From positions 156,608,166 through 156,672,165 of the forward strand of contig CM076854.1 in the NCBI GenBank assembly GCA_039519185.1: 64,000 nucleotides of DNA, read 5' to 3'. The translations under genes and the position numbers were made by a program. Positions 35,776 through 48,163 of the stretch are shown one piece after another. Each line of letters starts with the position of its first letter. Position 1 is the stretch's first letter. The notes beneath the pieces are model-generated. The model was not told where the DNA came from. It was given only the letters and a program-made list of their open reading frames with translations, and made no database searches. Origin of the DNA: Astragalus membranaceus (taxonomy: Eukaryota; Streptophyta; Magnoliopsida; Fabales; Fabaceae).

Positions 35776-37085
35776 ATGTTTTTCAAATGCATAGAAAATT
35801 GCTTTAGTGGATTCCTATTGAGAAGAATCAAGAAAAGGTCTTCCTTTTCATTCGCCCTAAAGTGGTGTGTCCACAATGGCACAATGTATCTTCCCATATT
35901 AATTTAATTATGTGATTTTCATTGGGTGGGTTTGGAACATAGAAAAACGTTTAAGTCACATGAGCTTATAAGGCATCTTATTTAGTCACTTTAAAGTACA
36001 CTTTGTAACATTTTAGACGCCCACTCTTGAATTCGAACTCAAGTGTGACCATGTAATAGTGTGTAAAGTTAAAACACAATATTCAAAAGACGCAAACTAA
36101 GTCTCTATTTGTAATCATTGTGCTCTTGATAATGGCTAAGAAAGAATTCCGCATAATACTGCTGAATGCCTAAAATATCTCTTGGGAGTTATTTTTTGCA
36201 AGCTACGTAATAAAACATAATTAGCTCAATGTTAAAAAGTGCATCATACCAAAAGTTTTAAAATTATATTACCTTCTCACGTTTATCAATAACTAGCATC
36301 TTGATCTGTGCCTTGAATGGAGTAAAAACTCTAGTTAATATAGATTTGTTGTTGGCTAAAATTTGTTTTTTAAATTGCAACATGAAAAAGCATTGTTTAA
36401 GTATGAATTAAAAAAATGTATAATAAAAAAAGGCAATTGCGAACTTAAAAACTAAAATAGAGTATGTACAAATATAATCCATACAATGTGTCAAAAAAAA
36501 TATATAAGCCATACAAATTGTTCCATACACATAATCCACAGTAACAGTATTGGTTTATAAAAATATAGTCTAATATCTGTGAATCAAAATTAAATTATAA
36601 TTATAAATTAAATAAGAATATTATAAAATTGAAATTGGCTATCCATAGATACTAAGAAGAAAGAAGTTATTCTTAGCTATAAACCGTAAACCCTAAAAAA
36701 CTTAAAAAATATATTTGTGATTTGGTAGTGACCGAACTAAATGGATTCAATAAGTATTTCGGGTTCAGAAAGATAATGAAAAGAAGTATAAAAATAAATT
36801 ATTTTTTAAAGATTCAGAAAAATATGGTCCTAAAAAATATAAAGAGAAGAAGTATAAAAAGAAATTAATTTTTTAAAGTGGTGGAATCACTAAAAGGGTG
36901 AGTTACACGAGTTTGTGTCACAAAATTAATTTTTTTTTACCAAAATCAGTTATTGAGGAATGAACTTTATGTATTTGAATAATTACATTTTTTCTGAAAG
37001 CTAAAGTACCCCAAAGCGGAGTGGGAGGCTCCACAAGATATATATTTTAAGATTTTTGTGAAGATTAAGGTCAACATTTTTTTCA
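35776..37085. other. AT-rich non-coding sequence
   Basis: No gene is supported; a short direct repeat of ttcagaaa...aagtataaaa occurs near 36765-36870. Confidence 0.45.
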
Positions 37086-37298
37086 TTACTAAACGATAAA
37101 GTACCTCTCTCTATTAGTGACAAATTTTCCCCTCTCAAATAGCGACAGATTTCAAAATCGCTCGCTAAATATTTAGTGACACCAAAATTGGTTACGGATC
37201 TTGGGTCACGCAAATTCCGTCGCTAATCCAATTAGTGACGAATTTTTGTTGTTTAGCAACGGATTTGAACCATCTCTAATTTCCTTTTTTTAGTAGTG

Positions 37299-37763
37299 CA
37301 CACTTTCCAGCTTTTAATTTAAAGTATTACACCAACATGAGACATTTCTTTCAAAATTTACCGAAACAATGTTTTATATAGTGCTTGCACTATTTCTTTG
37401 GGAGGTGAGGCCAGAGGGACAAAATAATTTGAACATGAGAAAAGGTAAGGGAGAAAACCATGGAAATTGGAAAGGTAATATTGGGTGTAATCCAATTCCA
37501 AAATGGCTAGTGGAGGTATGAATAGATCCATATATCAAGTTGACCTTTAGTGACTTCTTGAATGACAAAAAGGGTGGGTACTAGTATACTTTAGCGTGTT
37601 GTGCATTTTAATGATGAAAAATTATTTGTACCATAGTGGCCGTTGGTTTTGGTTTCCATGTGTTAATGGTAGTGATTGATATTGTGTGCATGTGTGAACA
37701 TCTCATCAATCAGTTTGCATCTTCCATCCCATGCTTTGGGCCCATGCCCTTTCTTCTCTTTGG
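37299..37763. other. Intergenic spacer
   Basis: No gene is supported. Confidence 0.4.
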
Positions 37764-37771
37764 AGTTTTTA

Positions 37772-39397
37772 GGGCTAAATTGCACTTTTGGTCTTTTATC
37801 TTTGGGGTTGATGTCACTTTGGTCTTTTATTTTTTTTTCGTTTTGGTCCCTCATCTTTTTTGTGTGTGTCATTTTCGTCCTTTTTTTGTAGTTTTCTGTC
37901 TACCTTAACGAACGCCACATTGGCAGTTAACTGCTGACGTAACGTCTTAAATGTCAGGGCTGACTTGGAACTGATTTAGTTATGTGGCACATAAGAGACC
38001 AAATTGAAAATTAAAAAGAACATAGAGGACCAAATTGAAACTGAAAAATAAAATTAACAAAAACAAAAAACACGTTCATCTTCTTCCTTCAAACACCATC
38101 TCCATCTTCATCTTCTCCGACTAGCCAGCACCATCAAAAATCAATAACGCTTCCATTCTTAATCCCTAACCTCTCTCCCTCGAACCCAAAACCCCTAATT
38201 TCTCAAACTTAATCCTAACCCCAAATCCTAAACTAAATCCCTAAATCTCAAATCCTAAATCCCTAAATTAGTTTAATCCCAAACTCTTTTCCGATCTGAT
38301 TCCTCAAGATTTTATCGTGACTGGCCGAGGCACCGGAGTAGGCGGAAGAATTTAACTTGGAGATCCTCAATTTTTGCCAAATAATCATTCTGTCTTCTTT
38401 CGGCATTGAGCTGAAGCTTATGAAATTGAAAAATTTCTGCATCTGAACTTATTATTATTAAACAACCATCCTCATAATAAAACCCCCTTTTCCCCTTCTC
38501 TATCTCGTTCTCTCTCTCTCTCTCTTGATTATTATTATTTTTAGCAATTAACCATTTTTGAAACTTCTTTCCTTTATGACGGCCATGTTTTAGTTTCCCT
38601 CTTTTTGTTTCATTGTTTATTGCAGTAGTAATCTGCATATTTGAATTCGTATGTGTTTACATCAAATGGGATTTAGGGATTAACCAACATGGTTAGTGTA
38701 TTAGCCATTGCAGCTCGCACTTCACACAGTGAACGGATAGAATAAAATGTCAATAGATAGAGAGAACCCATTTGGGATTTGGGATTTAGGGATTTGAGAT
38801 TTGGGGTTGGGATTTAGGGTTCCGTTTTGGTGTTGTGGTGGTGGTGTGGCTGTGGAGGAGAGGGTGGCGGTGGATGTGAAGAGGAGAGGGTGGTGGTGGC
38901 TCGCCGGAGAAGATGAAGATGGAGGTGATGTTTGGAGGAAGAAGAAGAAGGTGTTTTTTGTTTTTGTTAATTTTATTTTTCAATTTCAATTTGGTCCCCT
39001 ATATTCTTTTTAAGTTTCAATTTTGTCTCTTATGTGCCACATCACTAAATCAGTTCAAGTTTGTCAATTTCCACGTGGTGGATTAATCCTCTAGATTGCC
39101 TAAACAATATGTAACTCATCTTGTTGTTTGGGTTTGAGCACCTGTAGTGCTCAATGAATGAAATCTTTGCTTATCTAAAAAAAACATCACTAATTCAGTT
39201 CCAAGTCAGACATTTAAGACGCCACGTCAGCAGTTAATTGCCAGCGTGACGTCTGTTAAGGTCATGGACGAAAAACTACAAAAAGGACGAAAATGACACA
39301 CACAAAAAAGATGAGGGACCAAAACGAAAAAAAAAAAGATAAATGACCAAAGTGACACCAACCCCAAATGTAAAGGACCAAAAGTGCAATTTAGCTT
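37772..39397. mobile_element. Mutator-like element with long inverted arms
   Basis: The left arm (about 37772-38125) starts ggctaaattgcacttttggtc. The right arm (about 38895-39397) is its complement, ending ccaaaagtgcaatttagct. The homology runs more than 300 bp per arm and includes tcgttttggtccctcatc. The 9-bp flanks match imperfectly (agtttttag versus aggttttat, 7 of 9). The core (38126-38895) is non-coding, with a 108-codon frame of no recognised family. Confidence 0.65.
39056..39183 (+). mobile_element. 5'-truncated LINE fragment
   Basis: The insert ends gaatgaaatctttgcttatct followed by an A run. It is flanked by acatcactaaatcagtt at 39039-39055 and acatcactaattcagtt at 39184-39200, a 17-bp duplication with one mismatch. 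This is the signature of target-primed reverse transcription. It sits within the right arm of the Mutator-like element, so it is younger. Confidence 0.75.
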
Positions 39398-40790
39398 AGG
39401 TTTTATCATCTTTTTCTTTCTGCATATATTTTCAGTTTTCATTTTCTACTTATTATTTTTTTGGAAATCATTTTAATTTTATAAATTTTAAGCTTTTAGA
39501 GATCACAATATTGAAAACGTGTTTTGTTTACTACTTTTTATCATCATTTAATTTAACATTTTGTGAAATATAATTCTAAAATAAATGTTAATAATTGTAT
39601 ACAAACAACAAAATTTTATTTTGCCCAACAAAATATATACCAACAAAGTAAATCCACAACACCAACATTTACATAGTGTAACACAATTACAACGTACAAT
39701 TATTGGAGTCCGATTTCTGGTACTAAACAATAGTTTAGTAATTGTTACTAAATAAGCATAATATTCATTTTCTCATCAATGGAAAAAACGACGGCAACAT
39801 CCACCCCCCATTACTAACTTACTCACCACACCAAAGTTATATTGTGGCAAACATGTACTAACCAGTGTTTTCATTTACCCGCTCACTCATCACACAAAAA
39901 CTAAATTGTGGCTAATATGTACTAACCATTGGATTGTTGTATAATGGACAACAAATATTTAAAATTGATAAACTTGCCACAACATAACATCAATCTGGAA
40001 ACTTAGCATTAACTACAAAAAGCCTGAAATAAGGTTAAAAAGAAAAATTGAAACCCACTTCTTCTTCTTGCAACAACGACCCCCCTCTTTCGTTTCAATG
40101 ACAATCCTTTCGTCTTCTTCTCCATATGTCACACCATATTATTGTAAATTAGTTTTTTAACATAACCTAAAATCATTCATATATTTAACCAGTAAACTAC
40201 AAAATAAACCATGATCCGAGTCACAAAACACACGAGAATTGTAAATTAGTTTTTATTTTTTGTTTTCAATAAAATAAAAACATCAACGTGGTTTTCAGCT
40301 TTGTCACACAGAGGCAAGGCCCATATGCCATGTTCAGGTTGAATTGCCTCCTCCTTTTGCATTCATTTGTCAGCCCCAATTTGTAAACTAATTTAATTTG
40401 GGAAGCTTCCTATTCCTTCAATTGGGAATCACGGTTATTGCAACCCATTTCCATTTGGATTTGGTTTTGACGAAATAAGCATGGACGCGTGAGCGTGGAA
40501 GGAGAGGTTACTGTACCCTCGCGAGGAACGATTAAAGAAGAAGAACGCCCCAATTTACATGTAACCGTTAGATCGAAATAGATTAAGAAATAAAACATCC
40601 AAAGACTGAGATTGATTTAGTAATTATAACTAAGAAAATTTCTTAGTATCATGAGTCTGCCCAAGTATCAGATCTCTAAATCAAAGTAAATTATGAAAAG
40701 CATGCACGTGTGAAATTTTACAAGTTACATCTGTTTCTTTGACAAGTATTTTGGTCACCTCCATTTACACTGGCCAATAATAGCTTTAAC
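39398..40790. other. AT-rich sequence with MITE-like repeats
   Basis: tagtaattgttactaaat near 39735, tgtactaaccattggattgttgta near 39920, and tagtaattataactaag near 40618 belong to the same family as the better-bounded repeat at 52925-53185. No gene is supported. Confidence 0.45.
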
Positions 40791-40793
40791 AAC

Positions 40794-40798
40794 ACTAT
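40794..40798. repeat. 5-bp target-site duplication, left
   Basis: actat matches 50629-50633. Confidence 0.75.
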
Positions 40799-41165
40799 TG
40801 TTCTGTACCGAGCAGCTTTTTGGTCGACTGCTGTTGGTAGGTCTCTTTCTGTCCTGACCGAAGGTCAATGAGCGCCCGGGGGGGTACCTGCAAGCCACTC
40901 CGACGCTCAAGTCAGTATATAGAATATCAGAGTGAAGGTACTAAGGATTAGAGATTCAACCTTTTCTTAGGGCAAAGTATGCCTGTATTTATACAAAATC
41001 GTGCCCCTTCGTGGATCGTTGGATTGGTAGAGTCGATCTTGACCGTCCAAGCATGTTGGGCTCGTGTGAGGTGGACATGAGCTGGATTGATTGGGCTAAT
41101 CCGTTCCAATTGCTGAATGCACCTCCTGGTTTTGCTAATAGGACCCCCTGGTTGACTCCAGAACC
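40799..41165 (-). repeat. 3' LTR of the LARD-like element
   Basis: It is nearly identical to 50264-50628; differences are single bases and two short indels in G and T runs. The inner end reads ccagaacc instead of ccagaaca. Confidence 0.85.
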
Positions 41166-41214
41166 GTTGCCCCCAAAGCCGAGATTATTCCGAACACTAC
41201 AAGAATTTCGTACA

Positions 41215-41455
41215 TTTCCGGCGGCCAAAATCCGCCGGTAATGGCCAAAATCCGCCGGTAATGACCAAAATCGACACCATTACCGGCGGATTTTGTCCGC
41301 CGGAAATTCATCCGCAGGTAACAGTCACCGGCGGATTTTCCGCCGGTAATTTCCGGCGGATTTTCCGTCGGAAAAATCCGCCGGTAATTACCGGCGGAAA
41401 ATCCGCCGGTAATCACCCACAATCCGCCGGTAATCACCCAAAATCCGCCGGTAAT
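41215..41455. repeat. Subterminal repeats of the CACTA element
   Basis: About a dozen copies of the tccgccggtaa/ttaccggcgga motif occur, interrupted at 41455 by the solo LTR. They resume at 44990 and again at 45715. Confidence 0.85.
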
Positions 41456-41792
41456 TGTCATGCCCCAATTTTGTCCGGCTTAGGTCCAAACCCTAATTTT
41501 CCACACAGAAATAAATTATGCATTGCATTTTGGGTCCTAGAAACCTCTCCAAAGTTTTTGAAATCATTTTTAGGGTTAGAATGCACTTTTTGGGGAAATT
41601 AGGGTTTTTAGGGTCAAAAAGGGCATTTTGGTCATCACTCACAAAAGATTTCATAAAAATGATTTTTGCATGAAAATATGTTATGCATGCATGGCAAGCT
41701 TTGGAAAATATTTTATGCATGCATGGCAAAAACCTCAAAAACAATTTTGTGGAAAGCAAGAATCAATTTCTATTATATACCAAAGGCCAAGA

Positions 41793-42250
41793 ATCGATTT
41801 ATAGTATATTCTAAAGGCCATGAAATCGATTTTCAAGCAATCCTAAAGGCCATGAAATCGATTTTCAAGCAATCCTAAAGGCCAAGAATCGATTTCTCAA
41901 TCATATGTTTAAAGCTTGAAATCGATTTCTACACATACTCAAGGCAAAGCTAAAATCGATTTCCTCCTTTTTACATAGGCCTTGAAATCGATTGTCAAGT
42001 CGTCCCATAGGCCATGAATCGATTCCTAATTGTTTTAACTAAGTGAAGAATCGATTTTCACCTATGATAGATGTCCTGAAAATCGATTCCTACTTGTTTT
42101 CAAAGAGCAAAGAATCGATTCCCATGTTTTCCAAAGAGTAAAGAATCGATTCCTCACTATTTCAACTATCCAAAGAATCGACTCTTGAGGCTTCTAAAAT
42201 GATAAGAATCGATTCATCTATATTTTAACTACAATCAACAATCGATTCTT
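41793..42250. repeat. AATCGATT-based tandem array
   Basis: About fourteen copies of the palindrome aatcgatt recur every 30 bp or so, within diverged units such as ctaaaggccatgaaatcgat. It lies in the upstream (U3) part of the solo LTR, just before the TATA-like box. Confidence 0.85.
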
Positions 42251-43269
42251 TCATTTCATTAAAATGTTTTTCAGATCTACGCTTTCCTAAAGCCTATAAA
42301 TAGGCAGCCTCAAATCACATTTTGACAGACACGAATTTCACAACTCCTCTCTGCTTCTCAGGGACAGATTTTCAGGAGATCAGAGAAAAAACCCATTTTT
42401 CTCGAAATCTCTCACATTTTAGAAAAACTCTTCTACGCTTTAGTTTTTCGCTCTATTCATTCCGTTGGTCCGTCTGAGCTGATCTTCTGCAAGAGTTAGT
42501 TGGAGTTGCGTTCTTCAAGTGGTAGTATCTGCCTTCATCAGAGGTATTTCTGTCTTTATATATGTTAATATTTAATCATTGTGATCCATGCCAAAATTGC
42601 CCTATGTGATTTAACTTAGTTATAGTGTCATTGTTGATGATGAACCACATGATTCCCACTTATGCCTAGTGCATCATGTTCTGAGTGGTGAAGATGGTCT
42701 CAGATGATTCAACCCTTTTAGTTTATATGATGATTGGCAATGTGATTCACACTTGTGCACTTAATCTTAAGTGTGAGGATTGACCAAAGTGATTCAACAT
42801 TCTTTGATACTTTGGTCGCTAAATAATTTGCTTGCTTACGCTGGCCAATGATCATGATTGAGGCAACTCTTTTGCTTGAGCTTACAGTGTCATCGTCTAC
42901 TCTCATATAGAATATCATCAATACTTAGATAGGTCCATTCCTTACATTGCATCTTCCACTAGATGTGCATTTAGATTCCCTTGCGTTTTGTAGAAATATT
43001 TGAGTATGGTTCTCGCCTAGCATCTTCCACTAGATGTGCATTTAGGTTCAATCTCGCCTACTCTTATATTTTTGCTTAATGCCCAATTCAAGTTCCTTCC
43101 TTGCCTATCTATGTGTTGTGATCTAATATGTGTAGTTTAGGCTTGATTTTTGTTTGCGAATTCAAATATTGTTGCTTAATGATTTGATTCCACTGATTGT
43201 GTTATGCTTGAATTCACCAATTCTTTCTTGCATTCATTGTTTTCATTTCTAAACAACCTGGCACAAAAA

Positions 43270-44640
43270 CGGTTACTAGTGGCAATCCATCACAACCTTT
43301 GTTGGTTTGATTGTCATGAAAGCCTCAATTTCAAAAGAATTTTCGTAAGCATAAAGCAAGCTACTAGTGATAATCCATCACAACCTTTGTTGGTTTGATT
43401 ATCATGAACGCGTCCAATTTCAAAAAGCATTTTTCTAAGTATCAAAGAATCAAAAACAAGTTATTAGCGGTGGTCCATCATAACCATTGTTAGTTTAATC
43501 ATCAAAGCAAAAAGACTTTCATTCTTAAGGCTCGTTAGAACTACGTCGCTTTGATTCCCATTTGGGATACGTAGGAGCGAGTCACATTCTCGTCAAGCGC
43601 AACCATAAAAAAGTTTAGCATTTGCATAATAAAAATAAAAGAGTTATTTTCATAACAAAAAAGAATCACTTTTGCAAACCGATATCATTTTCAGAACAAA
43701 AACATTTTCCTTTCTAAAATCATTTTCAACCCATCGTCGCTAGTGGCTAACCAGAACCTTTGTTCGTCTAGCCATTGATGGCGATGTCTTTTTCCCCAAA
43801 AGAATAATAAATGGTGATCCATCATAACCTTTATTAGTTTGATCATCGTGCAAATCAATCTCTTTAGAAAATCCCTTTCAAAAAAGATAATAAAAACGAG
43901 TTGTTATTGATAGTCCATCAGAACCTTTGTTCGTTTGACTAGCGGTACAACTCTCTTTTTGAGTATTTAGTGGCGATTCATCATAGTCTCTGCTAGTTTA
44001 ATCATTCGCTAATGCTCGTCCTATTTCAAAAACTCACTAAAAAAGGATAAAAAACAAAAACTTTTCAAAAAGACAAAGAAGAACTACGTAGCTTTGAATT
44101 CTCCATCGCACCGGGAGATACGTAGGAGCGGGTCACATCCCGTCAAGCATAACAAATAAAAATCATTTTCACAATAAGTTTTCAACAAATTATTTTCAAA
44201 AGAACCTAGAACTACGTCGCCTTTGATTCTCCACCCGGAGATACGTAGGAGCAGGGCCACGCCCCTGTCAAGCGCAAAAATAAACAATTTCTAAAATTAA
44301 ATATACAAACAGATCTCCTTCATTTCAAAAGCAAAAATCTTATTTTCAAAGTAGGGGATTAAGTCGGTCGTACGGCCGGGTTAATCATCGTTTTAAGATA
44401 AGTGAACTGTGGTCCCTTAGAGCCCCAGCGCTCCTTCAGCCCTCAGTGGCCCTTCAGAGCCCCAGTGCTCCTTCAGACCCCCAGTGGTCCTCCAACACAG
44501 ATCACACAGTCCTAAAACCCCTACATTAAAAAACACCAACCCACAAACATTTTCTACACAGAAGAACTACGTAGCTTTGAGTTCTCCATCGCACTGGGAG
44601 ATACGTAGGAGCGGGCCATGTCCCGTCAAGCACTTTTTTT
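43270..44640. repeat. Dispersed repeats in the solo LTR
   Basis: Two families alternate: tccatcacaacctttgttgg-type units (near 43288, 43374, 43468, 43820, 43915) and gaactacgtagcttt...gggagatacgtaggagcggg units (near 43540, 44080, 44210, 44565). Copies are diverged, showing old local duplication. Confidence 0.7.
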
Positions 44641-44989
44641 CTAAAAACCCATTTTCCCCCCTTTTTCCTAATAAATAAAGATTTTCATTAAGACTTTTTC
44701 AATAAGAAGTAGAGAGGCAAAATTAAGTATTTTCAAGTCAACACACTAAAACCACACATTTAATTAAAGGTTCCCTCTCAGTAGAGAGGACGTGTGGGGT
44801 GCTAACACCTTCCCTGCGCGTAACCGACCCCCGAACCCTATTCTCTAGTTTCGCAAGACCAATCGCTTTCCAAAAAAATGTTTTCCTAATATTTTCCTTA
44901 ATAAATATTGGTGGCGGCTTCATTGTCTTAGGAAGAGTTGTGAACGAGGAAGGTTCTCCCTCGGGGACTTTTTCGGGCGCAACAGTAAT

Positions 44990-45714
44990 CACCCGAAATC
45001 CGCCGGTAATTATTTATTTTTTTTAAAAAAAATGTTTTTTAAATACGTTAATTTAAAAAATTAATATTATTTAATTTTTTTTGTTTTTTTAAATTTATTT
45101 CTTTTTTTAAATTCGTTTATTTTAATTTATTTATTTATTATTTAATTTATTTCTTTTTTAAAATTCGTTTATTTAAAAAATTAATATTATTTTAATTATT
45201 TAACTATTTGTGTGAAGAGATTGAGAAAAATAAAGTGTATGTATGTGAGATTGAGAAGAAAGTGTATAAATGTATAAATGTGTGAAGATTTTGAGAAGAG
45301 ATTGAGAATAAAGTGTATAAATGTGTGAAGATTTTGAGAAGAGATTGAAAAAAATGAAGTGTATGTATGTGAGATTGAGAAGAAAGTGTATAAATGTATA
45401 AATGTGTGAAGATTTTGAGAAGAGATTGAGAATAAAGTGTATAAATGTGTGAAGATTTTGAGAAGAGATTGAGAAAAATGAAGTGTATGTATGTGAGAAG
45501 ATTTGATAAGAGATTGAATGAGAAGGAAGAAGAAAGGGGAAATAAAGATTTGAGAGAAATATGAAAGAGAGATATGTAGAGAAATTTATGGAGATTGGAG
45601 AGTATGAGAAGGAAATAAAGAGTGAAATGAGAGAATGAGAAGAGTGTAGGAGAAAGTTGTATTTATAGGAAATGAGAAAGAGTGTAAAAAAATTAAATAA
45701 ATAATTTTTTAAAA
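44990..45714. other. CACTA interior, AT-rich with a 124-bp tandem repeat
   Basis: aagtgtatgtatgtgagatt begins near 45233, 45357 and 45481, a 124-bp period with about 2.3 copies. The rest is low-complexity T- or A-rich sequence. Confidence 0.7.
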
Positions 45715-46049
45715 ATAATCCGCCGGAAATGGCTATTACCGGCGGATTTTGGGCATTTCCGGCAAATTATTTTTAAAAAAAAATAAAAAAATTTTATGCA
45801 AAACAATTCCGCCGGTAACGCTCAAAATCCGCCGGTAATTTACCGGGGGATTAAATCCGCCGGTAACGCCCAAAATCCGTCGGTAATTTACTGGCGGATT
45901 TAATCCGCCGGAAATGCCCCGCCGGAAATGGGCGAAATTCTTGTAGTGGAAGGATGGTCTTGGCTTGAAGGATTTTCGTCGGTTTGCCGGTTCTGTGAGG
46001 TTACGCGGGACACTACCTTTGTAACAACCATGTTCTGTCATTTTCACTC

Positions 46050-46600
46050 TCTAGAGTAAAAAAGGAGGGTGGCGCCCTCGAGGGCGCCTTGTGATGGGCG
46101 AGTTGCAAATGGGGGAGTGGCGCTCTCATGGGCGCCTTGTGCTCGATGGTTTGCATGAGAGGGATTGGCGCCCTCATGGACGCTTTGCACTTGGTGATTT
46201 GGACATCGGGGAGAGGTGCCCTCATGGGCGCTTTGTGCTCGATGTTTTGTATGAGAGGGATTGGCGCCCTCATAGGCACCTTACACTTGGTGTGTCGCAA
46301 AAGTAAGAGAGTGGCGCCCTCATAGGCACCTTGCACTTGGTAATTCGCCCAAGTAAGAGAGTGGTGCCCTCGTGGGTGCCACGTGCTTGATGATTTGCAC
46401 CAGAGAGGTTGGCACCCTCGTGGGTGCCTTGCACTTGGTGAATCGCACACCTAGGGGAGTGGCGCCCTCAGGGGATCTTGCGCTTGATGATCGGTGGGAA
46501 GGGAACTGGTACCCTCATGGGCGCCTTGAGTTGGGCGCGAAGCATTTTTTGACTTGGCGCCCTGCCGGGTGCCCCCTTGGGCATCGGTTTCGAGCTTAGG
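46050..46600. repeat. GGCGCC-type array A
   Basis: About nine diverged units of 50-60 bp are built on ttggcgccctcatgggcgcctt with linkers like gcacttggtgattcg. The core ggcgcc is palindromic, so open frames appear on both strands. Confidence 0.75.
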
Positions 46601-47085
46601 TTTCGCTTTGTACTTCCTTCTTTGTTGCTCGTTTTGTTGCTTGTTTTGACTTGCTCTTTAATTTGATATTTTCAGGCTTCTTGCCATCAAGGGGACTTGT
46701 CTTTTTCCCGATTGTTCGCCCGGCCTCGCTGCTTCCCTATCACTTGGTAATTGTGGTGACACTTAGTTTCTTTTCTTAGCCTCTTGGCTTTCGAGTTCGT
46801 CTCGTTTCTTTGAAGCCTCCCACCTCGGGATAGGGTGTTGTTTGACTGGTACTTAACTGCTTGTGTTGCCCCCTGTCCATCAGGTTGGGAGATGGGGAGG
46901 ATGATGGAGACAGCTTTGACACATGGGGTGTCGACCTCATTCCGGTAGTCCTTTTTGAGTGATCTCTTGGAACTTTTAACTTATTCTTTTTGGTGGTCTT
47001 TTAACCTTGTACTATGTAGGGGTGAATGAAGAGGGGGATCAGTTTATCTTGGATAAGAACCGGCTTCAGGTAGACCTACATGGAG
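46601..47085. other. LARD-like interior, unassigned
   Basis: There are no supported genes, only short direct repeats shared with 48680-48790 (for example cctcccacctcgggatagggtg and cgtcccccacctcagggga). Confidence 0.5.
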
Positions 47086-47089
47086 CCCA

Positions 47090-47870
47090 ATAGTGTTGAC
47101 TTCGATGTCCTTGCCCCCTGCCAGGCGCCCTCCTGGGTTCTAGGCGGGGGGACTGTCTGATATCATCCCAATAGTGTTGACTTCGATGTCCTTGCCCTCT
47201 GATCATTTCTCTTTGGTTGATTTGCTTTTCACTTGTACTTTTTCTTTTATCTGCTGGATGGCTGGATTTCACCATTTCTTTTGGCTCGTTGAATTGTGCA
47301 ATATCTCTTTGTCGTGACCGTGATTCATCTCCTGGTGTTGGCGCCTTCCTGGGCGCCTTGAACCAAAGTGCTAAGTTCTGCTGTTAGCGCCCTCCTGGGC
47401 GCCTTGCTGGACGCTTGTTTGTTCCTAAGAGTCGGCACCCTCCTGGGTGCCCTTGGGTGTTGTTCCCTGCTTGCGTGTGCTGGGTGGCTTATCGTGGAGC
47501 GGATTTTGCGAGACAAGGTTCGGTGCTCTCGTGGGTGCCTTACTGCATAGTACCGACTACCCCGTTGCGAAAGATTTGCTTTCAGACTGCCCCCTGCCAG
47601 GCGCCCCTCTGTTGGGCGCTGCTTGCTCCTGCCAGGCGCCCTCATGGGCGCCCTCCTGGTCCTGCCAGGCGCCCTTATGGGCGCTGGTTGCTTGATGATT
47701 GGTGCCCAGCCAGGCTCCCTCATGGGCGCTGCCTGCTCCAGTATTGGCGCCTTGCCATGCACCCTCATGGGCGCTGCCTTGGTGCTTGGCGCCCTGCCAG
47801 GCGCCCTCATGGGCGCTGGTTGCTTCCTTGCTAGGCGCCCTCATGGGCGCTGGCTTGTGTGGACGTGTGC
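47090..47870. repeat. GGCGCC-type array B
   Basis: Units of ctgccaggcgccctcatgggcgctgg repeat through the block, densest at 47590-47870. Minus-strand frames read APMRAPGRAP-like repeats. Part of it (47505-47660) recurs at 48164-48310. Confidence 0.75.
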
Positions 47871-47927
47871 TTGGGACTCTGCTTTTTTGTTCACGTGCTC
47901 GTGCACTATTTTATTTCCTTCCATGCT

Positions 47928-48160
47928 CATGCATCCTTTAATTTTCTGACGTGCTCATGCACTCTTTTATTTTCTCACGTGCTCATGCACTCAGATGCTC
48001 ATGCATCCTTTAATTTTCTTACGTGCTCATGCACTCTTTTATTTTCTCACATGCTCATGCACTCAGATGCTCATGCATCCTTTAATTTTCTTACGTGCTC
48101 ATGCACTCTTTTATTTTCTCACGTGCTCATGCACTCAGATGCTTATGCATCCTTTAATTT
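47928..48160. repeat. 72-bp tandem repeat
   Basis: catgcatcctttaattttct begins at 47928, 48000, 48072 and (diverged) 48144. Between copies lies cgtgctcatgcactctttta, itself repeated within the unit. Confidence 0.85.
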
Positions 48161-48163
48161 TGC

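Larger units (their letters stand above)
32437..37298. mobile_element. Probable second CACTA element, heavily invaded
   Basis: The left end CACTACAAAAAAAT is followed by repeats of tagcgacgg and gtcgctaat to about 32850. The right end is ttttttagtagtg at 37298, preceded by gtcgctaatccaattagtgacg. Ends and motifs are complementary in kind, but flanking triplets (aca, cac) do not match, so the two ends may come from different copies. No transposase is visible. A SINE, a TRIM and a Tourist-like MITE lie inside. Confidence 0.5.
41456..44984 (+). repeat. Solo LTR, Ogre-like (3.5 kb)
   Basis: It starts TGTCATGCCCCAATTTTG, ends gggcgcaaca and is flanked by exact 5-bp gtaat at 41451-41455 and 44985-44989. 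No primer site, polypurine tract or coding region is inside. It therefore looks like the product of recombination between two LTRs. Size and the end segment (gtggggtgctaacaccttcc...gtaaccgacccccgaaccc) resemble Ogre-lineage LTRs of legumes. A TATA-like agcctataaatagg is near 42291-42305. Confidence 0.8.
41195..45948. mobile_element. CACTA element within the LARD-like element
   Basis: The ends CACTACAAGAATTTCG and CGAAATTCTTGTAGTG are perfectly inverted, with the exact 3-bp duplication gaa at 41192-41194 and 45949-45951. Subterminal repeats of aatccgccggtaat and its complement occupy 41215-41455 and 45715-45935. Without the solo LTR it would be about 1.2 kb and non-coding, a small defective copy. 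Confidence 0.9.

Noticed and set aside
47325..47844. Long repetitive frames (APMRAPGRAP type) as a possible repeat protein
   Set aside because: The ggcgcc arrays give open frames on both strands and several phases. There is no start context, domain or conserved frame, so I treat them as repeat by-products.
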